Part shown: positions 54,647 to 62,810 of the stretch, in pieces | Layout: every line of letters starts with the position of its first letter | How positions within the stretch are numbered: the stretch's first letter is position 1 | Source of the DNA: Pinibacter soli | Lineage (GTDB): Bacteria; Bacteroidota; Bacteroidia; Chitinophagales; Chitinophagaceae | DNA length: 64,000 nt | Reading direction: 5' to 3' | NCBI RefSeq assembly: GCF_029961145.1 | Contig: NZ_JASBRG010000007.1 | Location: forward strand, 1,527,174-1,591,173 | Notes under the pieces: generated by a model | The model's input: only the letters and a program-made list of their open reading frames with translations | Databases searched by the model: none | What the model was told of the DNA's origin: nothing | Position numbers and translations under genes: made by a program

Positions 54647-57600
54647 ATGCCGGTTCTTTGCAAAAAAATTATTGTTCCAATCGTCTTTATCCTGTTAAGC
54701 ATTTTGCAGTTTCATTATTTGAAGGCGCAGGAAGTTTGTGGATTTGACAAATATCAAAGCGACCTCATGAAGGACCCTCTGTACAAGGCTTTTGTGATGG
54801 AAAAAAATGCGCAAATGCAAACTTATATTGCAACGCATCCCAATCTGAAAATATCCCAAAGAGGTGCAAGCCCGTTATATGTAATCCCTGTTGTTGTTCA
54901 CATAGTTCACACTGGCGAAGCAATAGGCTCCCTTTACAACCCTTCAGATGATCAAATACAGAAGGCGATTGACTATCTCAATAGTGTTTACAATGGCTCT
55001 CTTCCCGGGGGTGAAGGTGTTGGCGACGTGCAAATACAATTTGCCCTCGCAAAAAGAGACCCTAATTGTAATACGACAAATGGCATCGACAGAGTAAACG
55101 CATCTTCCATACCGGACTATGCAACATATGGCGTAGTCCGCAACTCTAGTTCCGGAGTACCCGCCAACCAGATAAAAGATTATTGCAGATGGAATACAGA
55201 CAATTACTACAACATTTACGTTGTTAACAAAATTGATGGAAATGATGGCACGTCCGGCCAATACACAGGGGCATTTGCCGCGCTACCATCGATTACACCT
55301 GCGTATGATGGCACAATAATACTTGCCAACGTTATGAGATCCGGCAATAAGGCATTGTCACATGAAATAGGGCATGCGCTTGACTTACGTCACCCGTTTG
55401 AAGGCTCTTCTCAATACAACCAATGCCCCGCAAATAATGATTGTACAAAGGATGGAGATTTTATCTGCGATACCGATCCTATTACCTTTAATCAAAATAA
55501 TGGGGCAATCGATTTTGCCTGTCGTACAGGCACCAATACCTGCACAGGCAAGCCGTATAGTATCAACACAGAGCACAACTTTATGAACTATACAAATTGT
55601 GCAACTCTTTTTACAGCAGATCAAAAAAACCGGATGCTGGCAGCCATGGCTACCTACTCCACAAGAGCTAATTTGATTGCTAAAACAAACATGGCACTGA
55701 TTCCTACAAACGTAACACCTGCCTGTGCGCCAAAAGTCAATTTTGAAATAAAGGAAACATTGATATCGGAAGCAAGCTCTGCAACCCTCGACTGCAGAGG
55801 ATATAAAGATTACACATTCAATATGACCATAGGAAGCGCTCCTATTGGCACTAATGCGATTGTACAGTTGAATGTTTCCGGAACAGCTTACGCAAAAGCT
55901 GATTTTGATTTAACAACGAATGGCGATTTTAATAACCCATCGACGATACTTACATTTCCTGCAGGCTTAATAGCCGCACGCTCCTTCACAGTAAGGGTGT
56001 ATGATGACAAGGCAACAGAATCCACTGAGTCTGTTATCCTTGATTTTTCAGTGTCAGGAGGCGGAACTGTAAAAGGAGAGCTGGCTCCAACCCTTACCAT
56101 TAACATAGCAGATAACGACCTGCCTCCCATTGTGCCGGGCACTCCAGCCAGTTCGTTTATTGAAAACGGACAAACTTCATCTGCACCCAGAGCCTTTAAT
56201 CAAGGCGGATACAGTAAAGTAAAATCACAACTGCTTTATACAGCATCTGAGCTTACAGCAGCAGGCATACCGGCTAACGTATCAATCAATAGCATTTCGT
56301 TTAACGTTCAACAAAAAAACACAACAGCTCCATTTACCGGCTTCACTGTTAAGCTTACAAATACTTCAACAGCATTTTTAAGAGACGCAGCAAGTCATGC
56401 GCTTACTGCATCCTCACTCACTACTGTAAAAACTTATAGTTCTTACAGCACCACAACCGGCTGGAACGAGTTTATATTTGACACCCCTTTTGCCTGGGAT
56501 GGAGTTAGCAACTTAGGCATTGAAATTTGCTGGGATAACGGAAGCATTGGAGCAGGTACCGATAATATACTGGGTTATATGGATGATGGTGGCGGTGCAG
56601 GGTATTCAAATTTCATATTTAATAGTAGCGGCACAATGACCTGTTCAGGATCGTTTTCGGTTAATAGTTATAGTAGCTTCAAACCTAATCTTAAAATAAC
56701 ATATGGCTTACCAGGCAATGCTGTGGCTACAACCATCTCAACAACTCAAACAGAATACTTTGGGCCTTATGCCGATGTATATTTTGTTTCTTCTGCCGGT
56801 AATGTATTGGCACGAGTTAAAAACCTCACTGATCATGATTATGGATGCACAACAGTTTCCATCGACAGGCAGGGAACAAATGCCAGCAAGTTCTGGGATA
56901 CTGACCCATCCCATTATCTTGCCGATAAAACATTTAAGATAGTTCCGTCAAACAACACACCAAACGGCAGCTACGTGGTTTCGCTGTATTTCAAGAAGGA
57001 AGAAATAAACGGATGGCGCACTACCACTAGCCAAAATCTTGATAATGCCCAAATCGTAAAAGTATCTAATGGTTACTATGTTCCAGATATCTCACCAGCT
57101 TCGCCACATAGTTCCAACGTCAGTTATGTGAATTCAACAAACAGTCAATATGCATCGGACTTTATAGTGAGTGGCAATTTTTCCTATACAGGCTTTTCGG
57201 GGTTCGGAATAGGCATACCGGTTGTAACGCCTTTGCCAATTGATTTTATTTCATTCAAGGGTGTAGCAATTAACAATAAAGCGATGTTGGACTGGGAAAT
57301 TGCTACGAATAAAGGCATAAGCCTATTTGAAGTTGAAAGAAGTTACAATGGCATGAACTATTCGAAGCTGGGAAGTATTTCTACTTCACAGTTGCCGGAG
57401 ATGTCTAATCATTATGTATTTACCGACAACAATCCTTTGGAGGGCAACAACTATTATCGTATTAAAGAGATTGAGTTAACCGGGAACATTTCATATAGCA
57501 AGATTGCCACCTTGAACTTTGCAGAGCAAACCAAATTTACTATTTATCCGAACCCCGTGCAAAGTATGATAACGATTGAATGCAATAAACAAACAAGCAA

Positions 57601-57775
57601 AGCTGCGGGGATAACCATTTTTTCTATAGATGGAAAATTAATGAAACAAGTAAAGGCATCAAACTTTGGCAAGAAAGAGAATATTGATGTTGCCAATTTG
57701 CCTGCGGGGCAATATATCTTACGCATGATACCGGAAAATGGCAAAGTAGTAAATACGAAGTTTATAAAACAATAA
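54647..57775 (+). CDS. Secreted M43-family metalloprotease with T9SS type A signal
   Basis: The protein has 1042 residues. Signal peptide about 1-27 (YLKAQ). The M43 (cytophagalysin/pappalysin) catalytic domain spans about 80-345, with zinc motif HEIGHALDLRH (His239, Glu240, His243, His249) and a Met-turn in TEHNFMNYTNC. A Calx-beta-like domain (about 365-485) and a jelly-roll domain (about 500-685) follow, then a domain of 140 residues, an internal LPIDFISFKGVAINNKAMLD module, and the type A sorting signal (FTIYPNPVQSMITIE to VVNTKFIKQ). It degrades proteins outside the cell or at its surface. Confidence 0.92.
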   Translation: MPVLCKKIIVPIVFILLSILQFHYLKAQEVCGFDKYQSDLMKDPLYKAFVMEKNAQMQTYIATHPNLKISQRGASPLYVIPVVVHIVHTGEAIGSLYNPSDDQIQKAIDYLNSVYNGSLPGGEGVGDVQIQFALAKRDPNCNTTNGIDRVNASSIPDYATYGVVRNSSSGVPANQIKDYCRWNTDNYYNIYVVNKIDGNDGTSGQYTGAFAALPSITPAYDGTIILANVMRSGNKALSHEIGHALDLRHPFEGSSQYNQCPANNDCTKDGDFICDTDPITFNQNNGAIDFACRTGTNTCTGKPYSINTEHNFMNYTNCATLFTADQKNRMLAAMATYSTRANLIAKTNMALIPTNVTPACAPKVNFEIKETLISEASSATLDCRGYKDYTFNMTIGSAPIGTNAIVQLNVSGTAYAKADFDLTTNGDFNNPSTILTFPAGLIAARSFTVRVYDDKATESTESVILDFSVSGGGTVKGELAPTLTINIADNDLPPIVPGTPASSFIENGQTSSAPRAFNQGGYSKVKSQLLYTASELTAAGIPANVSINSISFNVQQKNTTAPFTGFTVKLTNTSTAFLRDAASHALTASSLTTVKTYSSYSTTTGWNEFIFDTPFAWDGVSNLGIEICWDNGSIGAGTDNILGYMDDGGGAGYSNFIFNSSGTMTCSGSFSVNSYSSFKPNLKITYGLPGNAVATTISTTQTEYFGPYADVYFVSSAGNVLARVKNLTDHDYGCTTVSIDRQGTNASKFWDTDPSHYLADKTFKIVPSNNTPNGSYVVSLYFKKEEINGWRTTTSQNLDNAQIVKVSNGYYVPDISPASPHSSNVSYVNSTNSQYASDFIVSGNFSYTGFSGFGIGIPVVTPLPIDFISFKGVAINNKAMLDWEIATNKGISLFEVERSYNGMNYSKLGSISTSQLPEMSNHYVFTDNNPLEGNNYYRIKEIELTGNISYSKIATLNFAEQTKFTIYPNPVQSMITIECNKQTSKAAGITIFSIDGKLMKQVKASNFGKKENIDVANLPAGQYILRMIPENGKVVNTKFIKQ

Positions 57776-57811
57776 GGTTTTAATCACGTAGCAATATGTG
57801 TGTGATGATAG

Positions 57812-57862
57812 CTCTCAATCAACAAGGCATTATACTTAAACCTTATTGATTGAGAGTTTTAG
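57812..57862 (+). terminator. Terminator behind the M43 protease gene
   Basis: CTCTCAATCAACAAGG (57812-57827) pairs with CCTTATTGATTGAGAG (57841-57856; one bulge) and is followed by TTTTAG. Confidence 0.75.
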
Positions 57863-57867
57863 ATTTT

Positions 57868-57892
57868 TAGGGGCGAATGCGATTCGCCCCTA
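57868..57892. repeat. Short GC-rich extragenic palindrome
   Basis: AGGGGCGAAT-GCG-ATTCGCCCCT (57869-57891) is a perfect 10-bp palindrome flanked by T and A. It is likely a dispersed repeat; it could also terminate the DUF2264 gene on the other strand. Confidence 0.6.
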
Positions 57893-57928
57893 CGGCACCA
57901 TAACTCCTCATTTTCAAACTTTCAATTT

Positions 57929-59182
57929 CTATTTCACACTATGATCATTTGGAAAATCTTCTCCGCTCCATATTTTTTGTGCGCTCCATTTTTCCGCAGG
58001 CTTTGCCCAAAAATCATCTGTTGCCGGAAGCCCCAGCGGCAAGAAAACATTTGAACAGATATACGGACTTCCCGAGTTGTTATAAAAATCACCAAGACTT
58101 GGTTGTGAGCCATACAAGCCGATTGTTAACCAACCTTCTTTTGTATAAGTCGTTGGGCTTTCCAATGTTTTTTTGATCACTGCTGTCAAGGCACAACGCA
58201 CACTTGCAGGTGAAAGTTGCGCAGGTAATCTTTTTTTCCATGCCATATCTGCCAGGTGATGAAATGCGGCACCGCGATAAATAATAGAGCGTCCCGTTGC
58301 AGGATAAGTGCCATCGTCGTTGATCAATCTTTCCTGGATGATCGCGTAACGTTCGTTGCGTTTATAGATTTTCGGAATCATTTCTTTGTACGCACTGGTC
58401 TTTGTTCCGATGATGTCGCAAATGGTAGCGAGATAAGGATGAATTACATAGCTGTTGTAATAATCAAAGGCGTAGCCCTCTCCGTCTGAGTACATGCCAT
58501 CGCCGCGATACCACTGCTCCAGCTGCATCATGGCGAAGTCAACACGCATCGGATCCCACTCGTAGCCGAACCTTGCGAAAAACGTTTCATTCATGGCAGA
58601 GAACAATAACCAGTTGGAAAAAACAGGTTTGAATTGTCTTGTCGTTTTGATGGAAGCAACCAGACGTTGCTTACTAACGGTGTCAAGGTTTTGCCACAAC
58701 CATGGGGCTCTTATGAAAGCATAAGCGAGATAGGATGCATCAACGAGTTGTTGCCCGCCAATATCAAACCGCATGAAATCCTTTGCAGAAGAGTCCAATG
58801 CATTCTTTACACCTTGCAAGGCCCATTGACGATATTGATTGCGTAGTGTAACTTCTTCAGTTGAACCACCTTCAAGTTGCAGCCACGGAGCGATGCCGCT
58901 TAGCGTACGTCCCAATACTTCAAGGTAGGCCACTTTCTTACGATGCTCTGCATTATCAATATGTATGGAAACCGTTGTCGGCATGTTGATGCGCAAGCTG
59001 TCATGAGCAAGGCTTCGCATCACAGGCTGCACCATTTTATCCAACTGAGCGATCCAGAATTTTCTGTCGTCTAATCCGGTTACTTCAGTTTTAGTTTCAG
59101 TTTTTGCTTTGCTTTTCTTTTGAGCAAATCCAATGCTTCCAATGCATAATCCTCCTAACAGTAATATCCATTTTGTTTTCAT
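57929..59182 (-). CDS. DUF2264 protein (candidate exo-glucuronidase, GH154-like)
   Basis: The protein has 417 residues from MKTKWILLLGG, the start giving a signal peptide (1-20, IGFAQ); the frame is open 16 codons further upstream. The DUF2264 alpha/alpha toroid is visible along its length: RKFWIAQLDKMVQPVMRSLA, VAYLEVLGRTLSGIAPWLQL, FSNWLLFSAMNETFFARFGY, EQWYRGDGMYSDGEGYAFDY and YPATGRSIIYRGAAFHHLAD. From memory, related proteins are carbohydrate enzymes acting on glucuronic acid in arabinogalactan. It lies 32 bases behind the BNR_4 gene, so both are in one operon with the GH35 gene upstream. Confidence 0.85.
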   Translation of the reverse strand: MKTKWILLLGGLCIGSIGFAQKKSKAKTETKTEVTGLDDRKFWIAQLDKMVQPVMRSLAHDSLRINMPTTVSIHIDNAEHRKKVAYLEVLGRTLSGIAPWLQLEGGSTEEVTLRNQYRQWALQGVKNALDSSAKDFMRFDIGGQQLVDASYLAYAFIRAPWLWQNLDTVSKQRLVASIKTTRQFKPVFSNWLLFSAMNETFFARFGYEWDPMRVDFAMMQLEQWYRGDGMYSDGEGYAFDYYNSYVIHPYLATICDIIGTKTSAYKEMIPKIYKRNERYAIIQERLINDDGTYPATGRSIIYRGAAFHHLADMAWKKRLPAQLSPASVRCALTAVIKKTLESPTTYTKEGWLTIGLYGSQPSLGDFYNNSGSPYICSNVFLPLGLPATDDFWAKPAEKWSAQKIWSGEDFPNDHSVK

Positions 59183-59214
59183 AATAAACACGTTGATTAT
59201 TTTTATTGAGAATG

Positions 59215-60531
59215 CTATTTTACCAAACACTCTAAAACCTTTATCATTTCTGGCTTTACGTTCGCTTTACCTTCCCCGTCGACCTGTTCTGCTTTTTGCA
59301 CGAAAACATGCAGGCGATGTTTTTGTTTCCAAAGCTCTGTATCATATGTTGGTTCCCATGCTCCTACATTTTCTTCGTAAATATCTTTTACACTCCATTT
59401 ATTGGCTGACAAATTCTCACAATAAGCTATTGAAATTTTGCTCCCCCGTTCTGTATCGCGAAACAACAACGCTGCTGAAAATTGTTTTCCCGCCTGCCAT
59501 GCAATGAGCTGTGGGCGTGCAATTGGAATTCGTTTGGTTCCCGCACCACTTAATGAAAATGGTGTTTTCCTAAATGATAACGAATTGGTTTTCCAATCGC
59601 TACCTGTTTTAAACACTACATGATATTGCGGCACGCTGTCGTTTGCTTCCCGCCAGTAAGAGGCGATGTAGGGATTTCCAGATTTATCAGCCACCATGGA
59701 TGTTTGATTGATCAGCTCACTATGCTGTGAAATATGGCATACAACCTCTGCGGTTGAGGCAGTAATAGGCAGTGTATATTTTTCGCCGTTTGATTTTTGC
59801 CATGTCATACCGCCATCTTTGGATACGGTGTAACACAGATCATGATTGCTCGCAACATCAGGACTTTCTCTCCAAACCCATGAAATGTGAATACCGCCTT
59901 GTTCGTCTGTACACGCCTGCCAGTAAGCGTTCCGCTTCCCTTCGCCATCAATAAGATTTTGTTGCAAGTTCTTCCATTGCTTGTCCTTAACGGAATATTT
60001 GTTGATGAGCAGGTTACCATTTCCAGAGCCTCCATCGCGATAGAAAAATAAGAGATCACCATTTTGCAAGCGATAAAATTCTGGATAGCTCACTTTGCCT
60101 TCGTGTATACCAGTCATGCCGGTTTGCGGCGAAAACTCAAGGGAGCCGGGTGATACAGACTTTGCATAGTGCAACTTATTGTTGTGATGATCCCATGCGA
60201 TGTGCAGGAAGTCATCACCATCGGTCATTATGCTGATAACATTGTGTGCATCATCCGCATTGCCGGTGAAAGCTGTTCGTTGCAGTTGCCATTTGCCGGA
60301 AGGCAATGTTCTTTTTCCTACAACAACGAATTTGTCCTTGTCGTAAAATGCAATGTATTGTGTATTGTTGTTTGTTACCAGTGAGTTTTTTCTAAAGACG
60401 GTGACGTTAACGGAGTTGTTTGCCCAGCCTTCACCAACGATTGATGTGCCGGCAACAGTGATGCCTTTCTTTTGTGCGAGGCAAGCGAAACTGCAGCATA
60501 TGATGATGAATGAAAGGCAATGTTTGATCAT
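59215..60531 (-). CDS. BNR_4 seven-bladed propeller protein (lyase or rhamnosidase-like)
   Basis: The protein has 438 residues with a signal peptide (1-19, FACLAQ). Family hallmarks of the BNR_4 propeller: DDAHNVISIMTDGDDFLHIA, WDHHNNKLHYAKS, YPEFYRLQNGDLLFFYRDGG, SGNGNLLINKYSV and HISWVWRESPDVASNHDLCY. This fold includes ulvan lyases (PL24/PL25) and the GH145 enzymes acting on rhamnose-capped glucuronic acid. Which activity applies is not decidable here. In this operon, with a beta-galactosidase and a DUF2264 protein, action on a uronic-acid-containing galactan is plausible. Periplasmic or surface location. Confidence 0.85.
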   Translation of the reverse strand: MIKHCLSFIIICCSFACLAQKKGITVAGTSIVGEGWANNSVNVTVFRKNSLVTNNNTQYIAFYDKDKFVVVGKRTLPSGKWQLQRTAFTGNADDAHNVISIMTDGDDFLHIAWDHHNNKLHYAKSVSPGSLEFSPQTGMTGIHEGKVSYPEFYRLQNGDLLFFYRDGGSGNGNLLINKYSVKDKQWKNLQQNLIDGEGKRNAYWQACTDEQGGIHISWVWRESPDVASNHDLCYTVSKDGGMTWQKSNGEKYTLPITASTAEVVCHISQHSELINQTSMVADKSGNPYIASYWREANDSVPQYHVVFKTGSDWKTNSLSFRKTPFSLSGAGTKRIPIARPQLIAWQAGKQFSAALLFRDTERGSKISIAYCENLSANKWSVKDIYEENVGAWEPTYDTELWKQKHRLHVFVQKAEQVDGEGKANVKPEMIKVLECLVK

Positions 60532-60623
60532 GTTGGTAAAGTGCTTTTGTACTTCTACAAAAGTTTGAATTTAGGAAAATAATTGGGAACATCGTGATGA
60601 TTGCAAATGGTTTCGCTGCTACA

Positions 60624-60751
60624 CGTCATTGCGAGCGCAGCGAAGCAATCTCACTGCCACACCCGCTGCTGAGATTGCTTCGCCCGTTCGCTGATTTTTG
60701 ACTTTTATTTTTTCCATTTGATCATTCATTCTCCGCGGGCTCGCAATGACG
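60624..60751. repeat. Palindromic intergenic repeat (second family)
   Basis: CGTCATTGCGAGC with GCAGCGAAGCAATCTC on the left and, at about 60671, GAGATTGCTTCG then CTCGCAATGACG at the right end. The ends are inverted repeats around about 100 bases. It is between the GH35 and BNR_4 genes of one putative operon and could modulate their relative expression. The CGTCATTGCGAG ends are common in bacterial dispersed palindromes. Confidence 0.75.
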
Positions 60752-60823
60752 ATGCACGAGTGTTTAACAATTATAGCATCTTAATCATGCGAACATCAGT
60801 TATTCACTTACTCAGTTATTCCA

Positions 60824-62650
60824 TCACTTCCTCACTTCACTCAGTATCGGTTTACTCAGGCTGCTTAATTCGTCTTGCGGCTTCAGCAATTCCAGCACCA
60901 CTATTTCATTCTTTCCTTTCTTCAACCATTCTACGGGAACATACAATGTTTGTTGCGGGCCTACGTACCAATATCTACCGAGGTTATGGCCGTTTATCCA
61001 AACAGATCCTTTGCCCCAGTTGCGCATATCGAGGTAAGTGTCTCCGGTTTCTGTTATATTGAAATATGCCCTCTTGAGCACAGGTTGATCATTTGATATT
61101 GCCGTTTTACCAAACTTAATGTCTTCTATATGTTGGAAAGGCAATGAATACATGTCCCAACCTTTCAGCACTTTGCCATTCAATGCTACGCTAGTTGTAA
61201 TCCCTTTGTTGTTCTTTAGTAAGTTGGGGCCGAAGTTGATACGGCCGAGGTTTTCTACGAAAATATCTATTGTTACTTCGCCGGCCGGCAAGTCAACAGC
61301 GATACTGTCTTGTTTCAAACGTCTGTCAAGAACACCGATCTTTTTTCCATTGATGAATACGATGCCGTAGTCGCGTAATTCTTTTATCCAAAGCATTCCG
61401 CTGATGCCGCCGGTTTGTTTAGTGCGGTACAAAACAAATCCGTAAGGTTGGTGCAGTGCCTCAAAAGTCATTGGCATTTCCGCATGCACAGGTTTTGGTA
61501 GAATCGATGAGAGATTAACAGTTTCAACAAAGTGAATAGAGGGTAAAGTAATGGAGGGTTTTGCTGGGGGAACTTCAGGTAATGACTGGTTTGCAGGTAA
61601 ATGTTTTTGAATGACCAGCCTGAATTTCATAAACTTCTCTGTCGCATTGCCCGCTTCATCAAGTGGCGCATCATAATCATAACTGCTGATCTGCGGCTCA
61701 TAGAAGCCCGAGTCATAACAGTTAGCGCCGTTCATAAAATCTCTCGTAGTGCCACCGTGAAACATGTACATGTTTACAGAAAGACCTCCGCTTAGCAGCG
61801 TATCCAACCTTCCTGTATACTTTTCCGCAGGCACTGTGTGATGAGTTTGCCCCCACCAGTCGAACCATGCAGGATACCATTCTGCTACATAGAACGGGCC
61901 TTTGTTTTCGTGATATTTTTTTACGATAGATTTTACTCTTTCAGGATTGTCAACACCATTCACTGCGGGAAGGTAGCCGGGCAAATAACCTTTTTCTACA
62001 TCCCTCGCAGGGTCGCATGTATAAAGGATTCCGTCGAATCCCGCTTCGCGAAATAATTTTTCATTGATGGATAAATATTCTTTGTCAGATCCATAGGAAC
62101 CATACTCATTTTCAATCTGCACCATAAGAATATTTCCACCGTGTGTAATCAGATAAGGTGATAATTGTTTACCAACCTGCAGAATATATTTTTTGTATGC
62201 TTCAAGGTACTTGGGATTTTTGCTGCGCACGATCAATCCTTCTTCGTCTTGCAGCCAGTATGGGTAGCCGCCAAATTCCCATTCTGCACATACGTATGGG
62301 CTCGGCCTGAGCACGACCCACAAGCCTTCTTCCTGCGCAATTTTTACGAACTCAGCAATATTACTATTGCCTTTGAAATCGTATTGACCTTTTTGAGGTT
62401 CATGCACGTTCCAAAAAACGTAAGTACCAATGGTGTTGAGTCCCATTGCCTTCGCCATTTTCATTCTTTGCCTCCATGCTTCGCGTGGTACACGCGGATA
62501 ATGGATCTCACCGGAAATCATTTGAAATGGCTTGCCGTCAAGCAAAAAACTAAAATCGCCCAATGCAAATGTGTGTTGAACTTTCTGTGCTTTTAGTTGC
62601 GGGCACAGCGCTATAAGGCCCAATGAAAGGCATAGTAATATCTTCTTCAT
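60824..62650 (-). CDS. Beta-galactosidase, GH35
   Basis: The protein has 608 residues from MKKILLCLSLG, which gives a signal peptide (1-21, LKAQ); the frame extends 24 codons upstream. The GH35 barrel: PFQMISGEIHYPRVPREAWR, TYVFWNVHEPQKGQYDF, acid/base Glu182 in IENEYGSYG and nucleophile Glu257 in YVAEWYPAWFDWWG. The C-terminal beta domains contain DYGIVFINGKKIGVLDRR and SVWINGHNLGRYWYVGPQQT. It removes terminal beta-galactose from glycans, outside the cytoplasm. It lies about 160 bases behind the SusD gene of the same locus. Confidence 0.95.
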   Translation of the reverse strand: MKKILLCLSLGLIALCPQLKAQKVQHTFALGDFSFLLDGKPFQMISGEIHYPRVPREAWRQRMKMAKAMGLNTIGTYVFWNVHEPQKGQYDFKGNSNIAEFVKIAQEEGLWVVLRPSPYVCAEWEFGGYPYWLQDEEGLIVRSKNPKYLEAYKKYILQVGKQLSPYLITHGGNILMVQIENEYGSYGSDKEYLSINEKLFREAGFDGILYTCDPARDVEKGYLPGYLPAVNGVDNPERVKSIVKKYHENKGPFYVAEWYPAWFDWWGQTHHTVPAEKYTGRLDTLLSGGLSVNMYMFHGGTTRDFMNGANCYDSGFYEPQISSYDYDAPLDEAGNATEKFMKFRLVIQKHLPANQSLPEVPPAKPSITLPSIHFVETVNLSSILPKPVHAEMPMTFEALHQPYGFVLYRTKQTGGISGMLWIKELRDYGIVFINGKKIGVLDRRLKQDSIAVDLPAGEVTIDIFVENLGRINFGPNLLKNNKGITTSVALNGKVLKGWDMYSLPFQHIEDIKFGKTAISNDQPVLKRAYFNITETGDTYLDMRNWGKGSVWINGHNLGRYWYVGPQQTLYVPVEWLKKGKNEIVVLELLKPQDELSSLSKPILSEVRK

Positions 62651-62810
62651 ATCTCTCTCTTTGTGGAGCGGAAACGATATCAATAGAAATAACTGGAACT
62701 GTCTATATTGCCCGTAGGGCATTAACGGTAGTCCCTCATTTCGTTAACTAAACAACATCGATTTGAAGAATTGGCAGCAGCTATTGCCGCTGCCAATGTT
62801 TTTTTGACTG

